This document shows positions 33,524 through 43,032 of a stretch of 64,000 bases of DNA, in pieces (positions within the stretch are counted from its first letter, which is position 1; every line of letters starts with the position of its first letter). Location of the stretch: contig CAYONC010000009.1 in assembly GCA_964405265.1 (NCBI GenBank), positions 15,396 through 79,395 of the forward strand, read 5' to 3'. The position numbers were made by a program, and so were the translations under genes. The notes beneath the pieces are model-generated. The model saw nothing but the letters and a program-made list of their open reading frames with translations, ran no database searches and had not been told where the DNA came from. The DNA is from Eshraghiella sp964405265 (lineage in GTDB: Bacteria > Bacillota > Clostridia > Lachnospirales > Lachnospiraceae).

Positions 33524-34648
33524 ATGATAGCTAAAATAATTAATTTTATAAAAAAAGAAACAGTTTTATGTATGGCGGGTGTACTTGCAATAGCGACGGC
33601 TTTTGTGGTACACCCGTCCAAGGCGTATATGGAATATATTGATTTCAGGGTACTTGCACTGCTTTTTTCACTGATGCTTGTGGTTGCAGGTCTGAAAAGC
33701 ATGGGAATTTTTACGCATATTATTAAAAAAATTACTTCAAAGGTTCATTCAACCCGTGTGATAGAATTAATACTTGTATTTATGCCGTTCTTTTTCAGTA
33801 TGCTGATTACGAATGACGTGGCACTCATTACATTCGTTCCGTTTGCCATAGAAATGCTTCAGATGATTGGAAGAGGCAGGGATATGATTTATATTGTGGT
33901 TCTGCAGACGGTAGCCGCAAATCTGGGAAGCATGGCAACACCAATCGGAAGTCCGCATAATATTTTTCTGTTTACGGCTTATGACATGAATATCGGAGTA
34001 TTTCTGTCAGATGTCATGCCATACGTAATTCTTGCAATGGTGCTTCTTGCAGCGTGCGTGTGCATCATAAAATCCGATGGCACGGAAATGATTGAGATAA
34101 AGGAAGAAGGCGGAAAATTCAGCATAAAAAAGCTTGTTGTATATATTATTATATTTGCCGCCTGCACGGCATGTGTGTTAAGACTGTTAGATTACAGGAT
34201 AATGCTTGCCGTTGCCGTTGCCGGAATTGCCATAACCGATTACGGGCTTTTTAAAAAGGCAGATTACATACTGCTGCTGACGTTTGTTGCGTTTTTTATA
34301 GCAGTTGGAAATATCCGTTCCATTCCGGCGGTAAGCAGTGCACTGTCAGGAATTGTAAAAGGAAGAGAAACGGCAGCAGGCATTCTGTGCAGTCAGGTTT
34401 TGAGTAATGTACCGTCAGCTATGCTTCTGTCAGGCTTTACCGATAACGGGAGGCAGCTTCTGATAGGAGTCAATATAGGCGGGCTGGGAACCATCATAGC
34501 ATCAATGGCAAGTCTCATATCGTTCAGACTGTATGCCGCTTCGGAGAATGCCTCCAAAGGGAAATTTATGGCAGTATTTACGGCAGTCAATCTGATATTT
34601 ATGTTATTTATGATTATGCTGACGATAATAAAAACATTAATTGCGTAA
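33524..34648 (+). CDS. ArsB/NhaD/SLC13-type ion permease
   Basis: A 374-residue integral membrane protein with about ten segments. The motif ITNDVALITFVPFAIEML (residues 85-102) and NLGSMATPIGSPHNIFLF with the re-entrant GSPHN signature are typical of ArsB/NhaD and SLC13 transporters; LSNVPSAMLLSGF is the second repeat. It could move arsenite, Na+/H+ or dicarboxylates; substrate assignment is not possible. It is shorter than classical ArsB (about 430). It starts 3 bases after the EAL gene. Confidence 0.85.
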   Translation: MIAKIINFIKKETVLCMAGVLAIATAFVVHPSKAYMEYIDFRVLALLFSLMLVVAGLKSMGIFTHIIKKITSKVHSTRVIELILVFMPFFFSMLITNDVALITFVPFAIEMLQMIGRGRDMIYIVVLQTVAANLGSMATPIGSPHNIFLFTAYDMNIGVFLSDVMPYVILAMVLLAACVCIIKSDGTEMIEIKEEGGKFSIKKLVVYIIIFAACTACVLRLLDYRIMLAVAVAGIAITDYGLFKKADYILLLTFVAFFIAVGNIRSIPAVSSALSGIVKGRETAAGILCSQVLSNVPSAMLLSGFTDNGRQLLIGVNIGGLGTIIASMASLISFRLYAASENASKGKFMAVFTAVNLIFMLFMIMLTIIKTLIA

Positions 34649-34663
34649 AGGAGAACGTAAAAA

Positions 34664-36217
34664 ATGCTGCTTAACGTTGAACATCTTACACACGGCTTTG
34701 GAGACAGGGCAATTTTTAATGATGTGTCATTCAGGCTTTTAAGAGGAGAACATATAGGTCTTGTGGGAGCAAACGGCGAAGGTAAATCCACATTTATGAA
34801 TATGGTAACCGGAAGGCTGACTCCTGATGAAGGCAAAATTGAATGGGCAAAGAACATAAAAGCCGGATATCTTGACCAGCATGCCGTGCTTGAGAAAGGA
34901 ATGACAATAGGAAGTGTTTTAAAATCCGCATTTTCTTACCTGTATGAGCTTGAAGACAGAATGACGGGGATTTTTGAAAAAATGGCAGACGCTTCCCCGG
35001 AAGAGATGGAAAATCTGATGGAAGAGTCGGGAACAATACAGGATATACTTACAAATCATGATTTCTATGTAATTGATGCCAAGGTGGAAGAAATTGCAAG
35101 GGCATTCGGGCTGACGGAGCTCGGACTTGATAAGGATGTGACGGAGCTGTCGGGCGGACAGAGAACCAAATTACTTTTGGGAAAGCTGCTTCTCGAAAAA
35201 CCGGATATACTGCTTCTTGATGAACCTACCAATTATCTTGACGAAAATCATATAGAGTGGCTGAGGCGTTATCTGACCGGATATGAAAATGCTTTTATAC
35301 TTATATCCCATGATACGGAATTTCTGAACAGTGTCGTAAATATCATATATCATATGGAAAACCGGGAGCTTAACAGATATGTCGGTGATTATTACAAATT
35401 TAAAGAAGTGTATGAAGTAAAAAAAACGCAGCTTGAAGCGGCATACAGAAGACAGCAGCAGGAAATAAATGAACTGAAGGATTTTGTTGCAAGGAATAAG
35501 GCAAGGGTTGCAACGAGAAACATGGCAATGTCACGTCAGAAAAAGCTTGATAAGATGGAACTGATAGAGCTTGCGGGAGAAAAACCGAAGCCGGAGTTTA
35601 ATTTCAGGGAGGCAAGGACATCCGGAAAGATTATATTTGAAACCTCGGACCTTGTGATAGGATATGATGAAACGGGACCTCTTTCAAAACCGATTAACCT
35701 CCGGATGGAACGCGGTGAAAAAATAGCGGTAACGGGAACCAACGGTATAGGTAAGACTACCTTCCTCAAGAGTGTACTCGGGTTAGTGCCTCCGGTAGAA
35801 GGCAGGGCTGAGCTTGGAGATTACTTATATACGGGATATTTTGAGCAGGAAATAAAGCCGTCAGACAATACGTGTATTCAGGAAATATGGGATACTTTTC
35901 CTTCCATGACGCAGTATGAGGTGAGGTCGGCACTGGCAAAATGCGGACTTACGACTGACCACATAGAGAGTAAGGTAAGAGTGCTGAGCGGCGGTGAACA
36001 GGCTAAGGTAAGACTCTGTAAGCTTATCGGTTCAGAGACAAATGTTCTTCTTCTTGATGAGCCGACCAATCATCTTGATACCGATGCAAAGGATGAACTT
36101 AAAAGAGCCCTGAAAGAGTACGGCGGCAGTGTACTTCTTATATGTCATGAACCGGAGTTCTATCGTGAAATTGTGGATAAAGTATGGAATTTAGAGGAAT
36201 ACTCTTTACTGGATTAA
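34664..36217 (+). CDS. ABC-F family ATPase
   Basis: A 517-residue soluble protein with two ABC ATPase domains in one chain and no membrane domain. First domain: GANGEGKSTFMNMV, LSGGQRTKLLLGKLLLEKP, LLLDEPTNYLD. Second domain: GTNGIGKTTFLKSV, LSGGEQAKVRLCKL, LLLDEPTNHLD. The linker of about 80 charged residues (about 245-325) is the P-site tRNA interaction motif of ABC-F translation factors. It is closest in layout to YkpA/YbiT-type housekeeping members rather than antibiotic-resistance ones, judged by the absence of a long C-terminal extension. Ribosome-associated function is family knowledge. Confidence 0.93.
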   Translation: MLLNVEHLTHGFGDRAIFNDVSFRLLRGEHIGLVGANGEGKSTFMNMVTGRLTPDEGKIEWAKNIKAGYLDQHAVLEKGMTIGSVLKSAFSYLYELEDRMTGIFEKMADASPEEMENLMEESGTIQDILTNHDFYVIDAKVEEIARAFGLTELGLDKDVTELSGGQRTKLLLGKLLLEKPDILLLDEPTNYLDENHIEWLRRYLTGYENAFILISHDTEFLNSVVNIIYHMENRELNRYVGDYYKFKEVYEVKKTQLEAAYRRQQQEINELKDFVARNKARVATRNMAMSRQKKLDKMELIELAGEKPKPEFNFREARTSGKIIFETSDLVIGYDETGPLSKPINLRMERGEKIAVTGTNGIGKTTFLKSVLGLVPPVEGRAELGDYLYTGYFEQEIKPSDNTCIQEIWDTFPSMTQYEVRSALAKCGLTTDHIESKVRVLSGGEQAKVRLCKLIGSETNVLLLDEPTNHLDTDAKDELKRALKEYGGSVLLICHEPEFYREIVDKVWNLEEYSLLD

Positions 36218-36266
36218 TATAACTGTGTTAAAATAACAGTTACGATTATGATGAGAGGGAACATTT

Positions 36267-37691
36267 ATGTTCAGATATGATGGAAGTAAGACATACAATT
36301 TAATACTGTACATTATGGACATCGTAAGTGTTACCGTAAGCTATGTGCTTGCCACCCTGTTCTGGGTCGGCATCGTAAGGCATGAGGTAATGGCGGCAAG
36401 AGAACGAGTGGTTAATGAAATCGGGCTTGTCATGGTTTCGTTCATTATCGTAATTTTTCTGTTTAACATGAATAAGGATTTCCTTAAGAGAAGCAGGCTG
36501 GAAGAACTTCTGTATATTATTAAGATTAACCTTATTTTTCTTGCGGTTGCGTCGGTTATCATGTTCATAGGAGATGACAGCAATTCGGTATCAAGAGGTG
36601 CATATATTTTTGCCGTCCTGTTTAACATAATAATCATGTATGCATTTCACTTTCTTTTTAAGATATATGTCAAGAACGTATATGCCGGCAGGAAGAAGAA
36701 TACACAGATGTTCGTCATAACGACGGAAGACAGGGCAGAGAAGACAATAAGGCGTTTCCTTGACAATCCCGACTGGATTAACAAGATACATGCAATGGCT
36801 GTTATTGATGCGGAAGCAGTAGGCACCGAAATTCAGGGGGTCAGGGTTGTTGCCGACGTATATTCGATGATTGATTATGTCCGCAAGGAAGCAATAGATG
36901 AGGTGTTTATTGATGTTCCGTATCATACGGGACGTTCAATGCGTAAGTATATAATGGAATTTGAGAATATGGGTGTGGTTGTCCACCTTAACATAGAGAA
37001 ATTTGAAGCGTTTGAGGATTTTAATAAATCACTTAACATGCTCGGTGACATACCGGTGGTTACGTTCGCCAATAATTTTTATGATGTCAATAAACTGATG
37101 ATTAAGAGACTTATTGACATTGTCGGTTCACTTGTCGGAATTATTATTACCCTTGTTCTCGGAATTTTTATTGCTCCGGCAATACTTATTGAATCAAGGG
37201 GACCTCTTGTATTTAAGCAGAAGCGTGTAGGTAAGAACGGACGCTATTTTTATGTGTACAAATTCCGCTCCATGTACAGGGATGCGGAGGAACGTAAGAA
37301 AGCCCTCATGGACAGGAATGAGATGAAAGGGCATATGTTTAAAATGAAGGATGACCCGCGTGTTACGAAAGTGGGAAAATTTCTTCGCAGGACAAGTCTT
37401 GATGAGCTTCCGCAGTTTTTTAACGTATTTCTGGGAGACATGAGTCTTGTGGGAACAAGACCGCCTACCGTTGATGAATTTAAGATGTATGAGGGCTACC
37501 ATAAAAGGCGTCTCAGCATGAAGCCGGGAATAACCGGAATGTGGCAGGTAAGCGGAAGAAGCAACATTGAAGATTTTGAAGAGGTTGTAAGACTTGACCT
37601 TGAATATATTGATAACTGGAGCATCGGACTGGATTTGAAGATACTTATCAAGACTGTTGCGGTAATTTTTTTCAGAAAAGGTGCCAGATAG
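36267..37691 (+). CDS. Undecaprenyl-phosphate sugar phosphotransferase 1 (WcaJ/WbaP family)
   Basis: A 474-residue polyprenyl-phosphate glycosylphosphotransferase that starts a glycopolymer by moving a hexose-1-phosphate from a UDP-sugar to undecaprenyl phosphate. The N-terminal part has four membrane segments (first 130 residues), followed by a Rossmann-like regulatory domain. A fifth segment (about 275-300) precedes the catalytic domain with KQKRVGKNGRYFYVYKFRSM, RVTKVGKFLRRTSLDELPQF, NVFLGDMSLVGTRPPT and GITGMWQVSGRSN. It is very similar to the gene at 39214 (long identical blocks in the catalytic domain). It starts an operon; GAGAGGG precedes ATG. Confidence 0.93.
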   Translation: MFRYDGSKTYNLILYIMDIVSVTVSYVLATLFWVGIVRHEVMAARERVVNEIGLVMVSFIIVIFLFNMNKDFLKRSRLEELLYIIKINLIFLAVASVIMFIGDDSNSVSRGAYIFAVLFNIIIMYAFHFLFKIYVKNVYAGRKKNTQMFVITTEDRAEKTIRRFLDNPDWINKIHAMAVIDAEAVGTEIQGVRVVADVYSMIDYVRKEAIDEVFIDVPYHTGRSMRKYIMEFENMGVVVHLNIEKFEAFEDFNKSLNMLGDIPVVTFANNFYDVNKLMIKRLIDIVGSLVGIIITLVLGIFIAPAILIESRGPLVFKQKRVGKNGRYFYVYKFRSMYRDAEERKKALMDRNEMKGHMFKMKDDPRVTKVGKFLRRTSLDELPQFFNVFLGDMSLVGTRPPTVDEFKMYEGYHKRRLSMKPGITGMWQVSGRSNIEDFEEVVRLDLEYIDNWSIGLDLKILIKTVAVIFFRKGAR

Positions 37692-37713
37692 TTTGTTATG
37701 GAGGAATATGGTA

Positions 37714-39198
37714 ATGAGTACCAATACAAAAGAGTCGGCAGACAAAGCTAAAATACGCAGGATACTTATGATATCAGGCTTTGTGATGGCCGGTATACAG
37801 CTTGTGGCTTCTGTATTTTTTATGTATATACTGAGTGCGGTTAAGATTGTACCGAAGGATTATGTCGTACTTGTGGACATTCTGCTTGTGCTTCTTTTCT
37901 TCGTGATACTGATTGCACAGCGTTGGAACGTACCGGGAATAGCGGCGAAAGCCATATCGGTGCTGCTTACGGTTGTAATCATTGCAGGAGGCGTATATCT
38001 TAACATTACGCACGGGGCATTTAAGAAGATAACCGATGTCACATACAAGACCATTAAGGTCAATATTTACGTGCTGAAGGATAATCCGGCAGAGCAGATT
38101 ACGGATGTTAAGAATGAGACCTTTGGTATAATCGGCGGTGGTGCCGACAAGGATGCGGATACGGCGTTAGCTGAAATAGAGGACAAGCTTCAGAATAAGC
38201 TTCAGGTTAAGGAATATGATGATGCCATTCTCCTTGCAGATGCACTTATGAGTGGAGAAGTGCCCGTAATCATACTTAATGAAAGCTATGTCGGCATGAT
38301 AGAGGCGGAAGAAAAGTTTTCTGATTTCAGTGAGCGTGTAAGAAGTCTTTCCACATATACAAGAAATGAAGAAATAGACATTTCCGGAGGAGATGACGGA
38401 TATCTCAGCTCGGATGACGTGATTACGATATATATAAGCGGTGTTGACGTGGATGGAGCACCTACTGAGAACAGAAACAGTGACGTTAATATCATATGTA
38501 CAGTTAATTTTAAGACACATCAGATACTGCTTCTTAATACTCCGAGGGATTATTATGTTCCCCTCAGTATCTCAGACGGCGTGCCGGATAAGCTTACCCA
38601 TGCCGGCTGCCGGGGAGTTGATGTGTCCGTACAGACGCTGGAAATGTTATATAATGTTAATATTGACTATTATTTTAAAATGAATTTTACCGGCTTTGTA
38701 AGCATAATTGATGCGCTTGGCGGAGTTGACGTCCGGTCGGATTTTGATTTTATCGGAACGCACGGAAAGTATCATTACGTTGTCGGAATCAACCACCTTA
38801 ACGGTATTCAGGCGTTGGGCTTTGCAAGAGAGAGATATGCTTTCCCTACCGGAGATAACCAGCGAGGCAAAAACCAGATGGCAGTCATTAATGCAATGAT
38901 TAACAAGCTTGTTTCATCGGAGCTTCTTAAGAATTATAAGGATATAATCAGTGCCATATCCGACTGTATGGTTACTAACATGACAATGGATGAGATAGGG
39001 GAAATAATAGACATCCAGCTTAAGAACAACATTTCCTGGGATATACTGCAGTATGCGGTAACAGGAACAGGAGACAGCCGTGCAGGATATTCATATACAA
39101 CGCCTAATTACGTTATGATACCTAACCAGGATACCGTCGATACTGCGAAGGGCTATCTTGAGGCAATGCACAAAAATCAGCTTATCAGCGTGGAATAA
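37714..39198 (+). CDS. LytR-CpsA-Psr (LCP) family glycopolymer transferase
   Basis: A 494-residue membrane protein with three N-terminal membrane segments (about 20-105) and an extracytoplasmic LCP domain: LLNTPRDYYVPL, GVDVSVQTLEMLYNVNIDYY, FTGFVSIIDALGGVDV, and FARERYAFPTGDNQRGKNQM with the conserved Arg residues that bind the polyprenyl pyrophosphate. LCP enzymes attach teichoic acid or capsule-type polymers to peptidoglycan. ATG 37714 with GGAGG at 37700-37704 is preferred over GTG 37681, which overlaps the preceding gene. It sits between two sugar-phosphotransferase paralogues. Confidence 0.93.
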   Translation: MSTNTKESADKAKIRRILMISGFVMAGIQLVASVFFMYILSAVKIVPKDYVVLVDILLVLLFFVILIAQRWNVPGIAAKAISVLLTVVIIAGGVYLNITHGAFKKITDVTYKTIKVNIYVLKDNPAEQITDVKNETFGIIGGGADKDADTALAEIEDKLQNKLQVKEYDDAILLADALMSGEVPVIILNESYVGMIEAEEKFSDFSERVRSLSTYTRNEEIDISGGDDGYLSSDDVITIYISGVDVDGAPTENRNSDVNIICTVNFKTHQILLLNTPRDYYVPLSISDGVPDKLTHAGCRGVDVSVQTLEMLYNVNIDYYFKMNFTGFVSIIDALGGVDVRSDFDFIGTHGKYHYVVGINHLNGIQALGFARERYAFPTGDNQRGKNQMAVINAMINKLVSSELLKNYKDIISAISDCMVTNMTMDEIGEIIDIQLKNNISWDILQYAVTGTGDSRAGYSYTTPNYVMIPNQDTVDTAKGYLEAMHKNQLISVE

Positions 39199-39213
39199 CC
39201 GGGAGGAGATGCC

Positions 39214-40635
39214 ATGTATCAGAAGAAACAGTACATCCAGAATACCATTCTGTTCCTGACAGATGTGATTGCGGTGCTGGTAAGTTATGCGGCAGCTTCG
39301 TTTTTTTGGATAGGATTAATAAAGAAAATGAATTTTTTAAGCCACACCGGACCTTTAAACGGTCTTGGCATGGTTCTTATATCATATGTTGCCGTTAATA
39401 TAATATTTAACGGCAACGGCGACTTTATTAAGAGAAAAATATACGAGGAATTTTTTTACTGTATTAAAATTAATCTGATTTTTGCCGCAACGTATGCCGC
39501 GCTGCTTTTTATAAGCGGAGTATTGAATGAAGCATCAAGAGGCGTATATGTATTCACGCTTCTGCTGAATGTGCTGGTAATGTTTTTTTTACATTTAGTG
39601 GTAAGGTATTATCTCATTAAGATATATAAGAAGAACAGAAAGAACAGCCAGATGTTCATAATTACCACCTTGGAGAGAACAGAGCATATAATGCAGGAGA
39701 TGAAGAGGAATATAGAGTGGGCTAACAGAATAAGCGGAATGGCGGTTGTGGACAAGGAGATGTCGGGCAGCGTAATAGATAATGTTCCCGTTGCGGCAAC
39801 CAGGGAGAACATGGTAGAGTATATTAAGGGTCAGGTTATTGATGAGGTTTTTATTGATATTCCGAATATGAGCAGCAGGGAGCTGAGACCGCTCGTTATG
39901 GAGCTTGAAAATATGGGTGTGATTGTTCATCTGGCAACGGAAGAACTGGAAATATTTAAGGATTTCAATAAGTCACTTGCAATTTTAGGAGACGTACCGG
40001 TTATAACTTTTGCCAACAGATTTTATGACATCAATAAGCTTATACTAAAGAGGACGATGGACATAATCGGTTCGTTAATCGGTATAATAATTACCGTTAT
40101 CATCAGTATTTTTGTAGTGCCGGCAATACTGGCAGAGTCCGGAGGACCGGTTATATTTAAGCAGAAGAGAGTAGGCAAGAACGGGCGTTATTTTCATGTA
40201 TACAAATTCCGCTCAATGTACAGGGATGCGGAAGAACGGAAGAAAGCTCTTATGGAGAAGAATGAAATGAAGGGGCTTATGTTCAAGATGACGGATGATC
40301 CGAGAATTACGAAGGTTGGTAAATTTATCAGAAAGACCAGTATTGATGAACTGCCTCAGTTTTTTAACGTGCTTAAGGGGGACATGAGTCTTGTGGGAAC
40401 AAGACCGCCGACCGTGGAAGAGTTTAAGCAGTATGAAGGCTATCATAAGAGAAGACTCAGCATGAAGCCGGGAATTACGGGAATGTGGCAGGTAAGCGGA
40501 AGAAGTAATATTCAGGATTTTGAAGAGGTTGTGAAGCTTGACCTTGAATACATAGATAACTGGAGTATCGGCCTTGACGTGAAGATTATTTTCAAGACAA
40601 TAGGTGTGATTTTTTCCCGCGGTGGAGCAAAATAG
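39214..40635 (+). CDS. Undecaprenyl-phosphate sugar phosphotransferase 2 (WcaJ/WbaP family)
   Basis: A 473-residue paralogue of the protein at 36267 with the same order of membrane segments, central Rossmann-like domain and catalytic domain (KQKRVGKNGRYFHVYKFRSM, KTSIDELPQFFNVLKGDM, GTRPPTVEEFKQYEGYHKRR). The catalytic halves are nearly identical while the N-terminal halves have diverged, which fits duplication with divergence in the regulatory part. The acceptor is undecaprenyl phosphate; the sugar is unknown, but the following glf and uridylyltransferase genes suggest UDP-galactose or UDP-glucose chemistry. Confidence 0.93.
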   Translation: MYQKKQYIQNTILFLTDVIAVLVSYAAASFFWIGLIKKMNFLSHTGPLNGLGMVLISYVAVNIIFNGNGDFIKRKIYEEFFYCIKINLIFAATYAALLFISGVLNEASRGVYVFTLLLNVLVMFFLHLVVRYYLIKIYKKNRKNSQMFIITTLERTEHIMQEMKRNIEWANRISGMAVVDKEMSGSVIDNVPVAATRENMVEYIKGQVIDEVFIDIPNMSSRELRPLVMELENMGVIVHLATEELEIFKDFNKSLAILGDVPVITFANRFYDINKLILKRTMDIIGSLIGIIITVIISIFVVPAILAESGGPVIFKQKRVGKNGRYFHVYKFRSMYRDAEERKKALMEKNEMKGLMFKMTDDPRITKVGKFIRKTSIDELPQFFNVLKGDMSLVGTRPPTVEEFKQYEGYHKRRLSMKPGITGMWQVSGRSNIQDFEEVVKLDLEYIDNWSIGLDVKIIFKTIGVIFSRGGAK

Positions 40636-40647
40636 CAGGAGAAATAT

Positions 40648-41748
40648 ATGAAATATGATTATTTGATTGTAGGTGCCGGGCTTTTTGGAGCCGTTTTTGC
40701 ACATGAAGCTGTCAGAGCAGGAAAAAAATGCCTTGTAATTGACAAAAGGAACCATATAGCGGGCAACATATACACAAGAGAAACAGAAGGAATTAATGTT
40801 CATGAATACGGTGCACATATTTTTCATACGTCAGACAGAAAAATATGGGAATACATAAACGGATTTGCGGAATTTAACAATTATATCAATTCCCCTGTTG
40901 CGGTATACAGGGATGAAATATATAATCTGCCTTTTAATATGAACACCTTTTCTAAGATGTGGAATATAAAAACACCCCGTGAGGCGGAAGCTATCATAAA
41001 GAGACAGATTGAAAGTCTTGGCATAACCGAGCCGGCGAATCTTGAAGAACAGGCGCTTTCGCTTGTAGGACGGGACGTTTATGAAAAGCTTATCAGGGGA
41101 TATACCGAAAAGCAGTGGGGAAGACCATGCAATGAGCTTCCGGCATTTATCATTAAGAGACTGCCGCTCAGGTTTACCTATGACAATAATTATTTTAATG
41201 ACAGATTTCAGGGAATCCCTGTGGGCGGATATACAGGGATTATTTCAAAAATGCTTGAAGGTGCTGAGGTACTGACGGATACGGATTATTTCAGTTTTAT
41301 CAGGGACGGAAAAAATATTGCGGAAACGGTTATTTTTACCGGGATGATAGATGAATATTTTGATTTTTGCTATGGACATCTTGAATACAGAACCGTTAGG
41401 TTTGAGACTGAGCTGCTTGACATGAAAAACTATCAGGGAAATGCCGTTGTTAATTATACGGACAGTGAAGTTCCGTGGACAAGAATTATTGAGCATAAGC
41501 ATTTTGAATTCGGGAATCAGAAAAAAACGGTTATTTCAAAAGAATATTCAATGGAGTGGCAGCCGGGAATGGAACCGTATTACCCCGTAAATAATGACAG
41601 AAATAATGAGTTGTACCTGCGTTACAGAGAGCTTGCGGACAGAGAGAAAAATGTGATTTTTGGCGGAAGGCTTGGAAGTTACAGATATTATGACATGGAC
41701 AGGGTTATATCAGCTGCTCTTGAAACTGCCGGCATATGTTTGAAGTGA
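40648..41748 (+). CDS. glf: UDP-galactopyranose mutase
   Basis: A 366-residue flavoenzyme converting UDP-galactopyranose to UDP-galactofuranose. The FAD-binding YLIVGAGLFGAVFAHEA opens the protein, followed by IDKRNHIAGNIYT and NVHEYGAHIFHTSD. The substrate-binding region KQWGRPCNELPAFIIKRLPLR and the C-terminal GGRLGSYRYYDMD are canonical. It supplies galactofuranose precursors for the polymer started by the neighbouring phosphotransferases. It lies 12 bases after the second phosphotransferase. Confidence 0.95.
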   Translation: MKYDYLIVGAGLFGAVFAHEAVRAGKKCLVIDKRNHIAGNIYTRETEGINVHEYGAHIFHTSDRKIWEYINGFAEFNNYINSPVAVYRDEIYNLPFNMNTFSKMWNIKTPREAEAIIKRQIESLGITEPANLEEQALSLVGRDVYEKLIRGYTEKQWGRPCNELPAFIIKRLPLRFTYDNNYFNDRFQGIPVGGYTGIISKMLEGAEVLTDTDYFSFIRDGKNIAETVIFTGMIDEYFDFCYGHLEYRTVRFETELLDMKNYQGNAVVNYTDSEVPWTRIIEHKHFEFGNQKKTVISKEYSMEWQPGMEPYYPVNNDRNNELYLRYRELADREKNVIFGGRLGSYRYYDMDRVISAALETAGICLK

Positions 41749-41760
41749 AGAGGATGTTAT

Positions 41761-42987
41761 ATGAATTATAATGAAGCAATGAAAAAACTTGAAAAATTTG
41801 GTCAGGCACATGTATTACGGACTGCGGAGGCTTATGGCCGTGAACATGACAAGGAGCTTCTGAAGCAGATTGAGGAAACGGATTTTTCTGTTATAGAGCA
41901 GGGAATTAACTGCACGAAGACAATTTCAAGGGGAAAGATTACTCCGATAGAAGTTCTTTCGATTGATGAAATTCAGAAGAATGAGGATGCATACCGCAGC
42001 CTTGGCAGGAAAACGATTGAGTCGGGAAAGGTTGCAGCCGTGCTGCTTGCAGGAGGAATGGGAACCAGACTCGGTTCTGACGAACCAAAGGGTGTATATG
42101 ACATCGGAGTTACCAAAAGAGTGTATATTTTTGAAAGAATTGTATGCAATCTTAAAGAAACCGTTAATGAAGCCGGAGCATATATTTATCTTTTTGTCAT
42201 GACCAGTGATAAAAATAACGATACAACTGTTGATTTTTTTAAGCAGCATGATTATTTCGGATATCCGGAGGAATACGTACGTTTTTTTAAGCAGGAGATG
42301 GCACCTGCAACGGATTACAAAGGAAAAGTCTTAATGGAAACACCTTCAAGGATGGCAGCTTCACCTAACGGTAACGGCGGATGGTACGGTTCACTGCTGC
42401 GGGCAGGTCTCGGTGAGATAATAAGCAGAGAGGGAATAGAGTGGCTGAATGTATTCTCAGTGGACAATGTTCTTCAGAGAATTGCAGATCCGTGCTTTGT
42501 CGGAGCTACCATTGCCAATAAATGCGTGAGTGCTTCCAAGGTAATAAGAAAGGTATCTCCTGATGAGAAGGTAGGTGTTCTCTGCCTTGAAGATAATCAT
42601 CCTTCGATAGTGGAGTATTATGAGCTTACGGACGAGATGAAGAATGAACTCAGTGAAAAGGGCGAACCTGCATACAATTACGGGGTAACACTTAATTATC
42701 TGTTTGGAGTGAAGCAGCTTGATGAAATAGTGGCAATGAACCTGCCGCCCCATGTTGTAGAAAAGAAAATACCGTGTATCGGTAAAAACGGGGAAACCGT
42801 AACTCCTGAGGAGCCGAACGGATATAAATATGAAACACTTATTCTTGATATGATTAAGCTCCTTCCGTCATGTCTCGGATATGAAGTGGTAAGAGAGAAG
42901 GAATTTGCTCCGGTAAAAAACAGAACCGGTGTTGATTCAGTGGATACTGCAAGAAATTTATTGAGACTTAACGGAATTGAGATATAG
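41761..42987 (+). CDS. UDPGP-family UTP--sugar-1-phosphate uridylyltransferase
   Basis: A 408-residue eukaryotic-type (UDPGP family) pyrophosphorylase, not the GalU type. The nucleotide-binding LLAGGMGTRLGSDEPKGVYD is at about 95-115, with FVMTSDKNNDTTVDFF, FFKQEMAPA, SPNGNGGWYGSLLRAG and NVFSVDNVLQRIADP further on. Members make UDP-GlcNAc, UDP-GalNAc or UDP-glucose; the exact sugar is not readable, but UDP-GlcNAc pyrophosphorylase-like enzymes share SPNGNGG. It is the last gene of the glycopolymer block, ending at a strong bidirectional terminator. Confidence 0.88.
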   Translation: MNYNEAMKKLEKFGQAHVLRTAEAYGREHDKELLKQIEETDFSVIEQGINCTKTISRGKITPIEVLSIDEIQKNEDAYRSLGRKTIESGKVAAVLLAGGMGTRLGSDEPKGVYDIGVTKRVYIFERIVCNLKETVNEAGAYIYLFVMTSDKNNDTTVDFFKQHDYFGYPEEYVRFFKQEMAPATDYKGKVLMETPSRMAASPNGNGGWYGSLLRAGLGEIISREGIEWLNVFSVDNVLQRIADPCFVGATIANKCVSASKVIRKVSPDEKVGVLCLEDNHPSIVEYYELTDEMKNELSEKGEPAYNYGVTLNYLFGVKQLDEIVAMNLPPHVVEKKIPCIGKNGETVTPEEPNGYKYETLILDMIKLLPSCLGYEVVREKEFAPVKNRTGVDSVDTARNLLRLNGIEI

Positions 42988-43031
42988 AAAAAAAGAAGCA
43001 TAACGCCATTAAGGAGAATGCTTCTTTTTTT
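42988..43031. terminator. Bidirectional terminator between the glycopolymer operon and trkH
   Basis: A 14-bp perfect stem (42988-43001 with 43018-43031: seven A, then GAAGCAT, against ATGCTTC and seven T) starts at the base after the plus-strand stop and ends one base before the minus-strand stop, serving both directions. Confidence 0.95.
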
Positions 43032-43032
43032 A

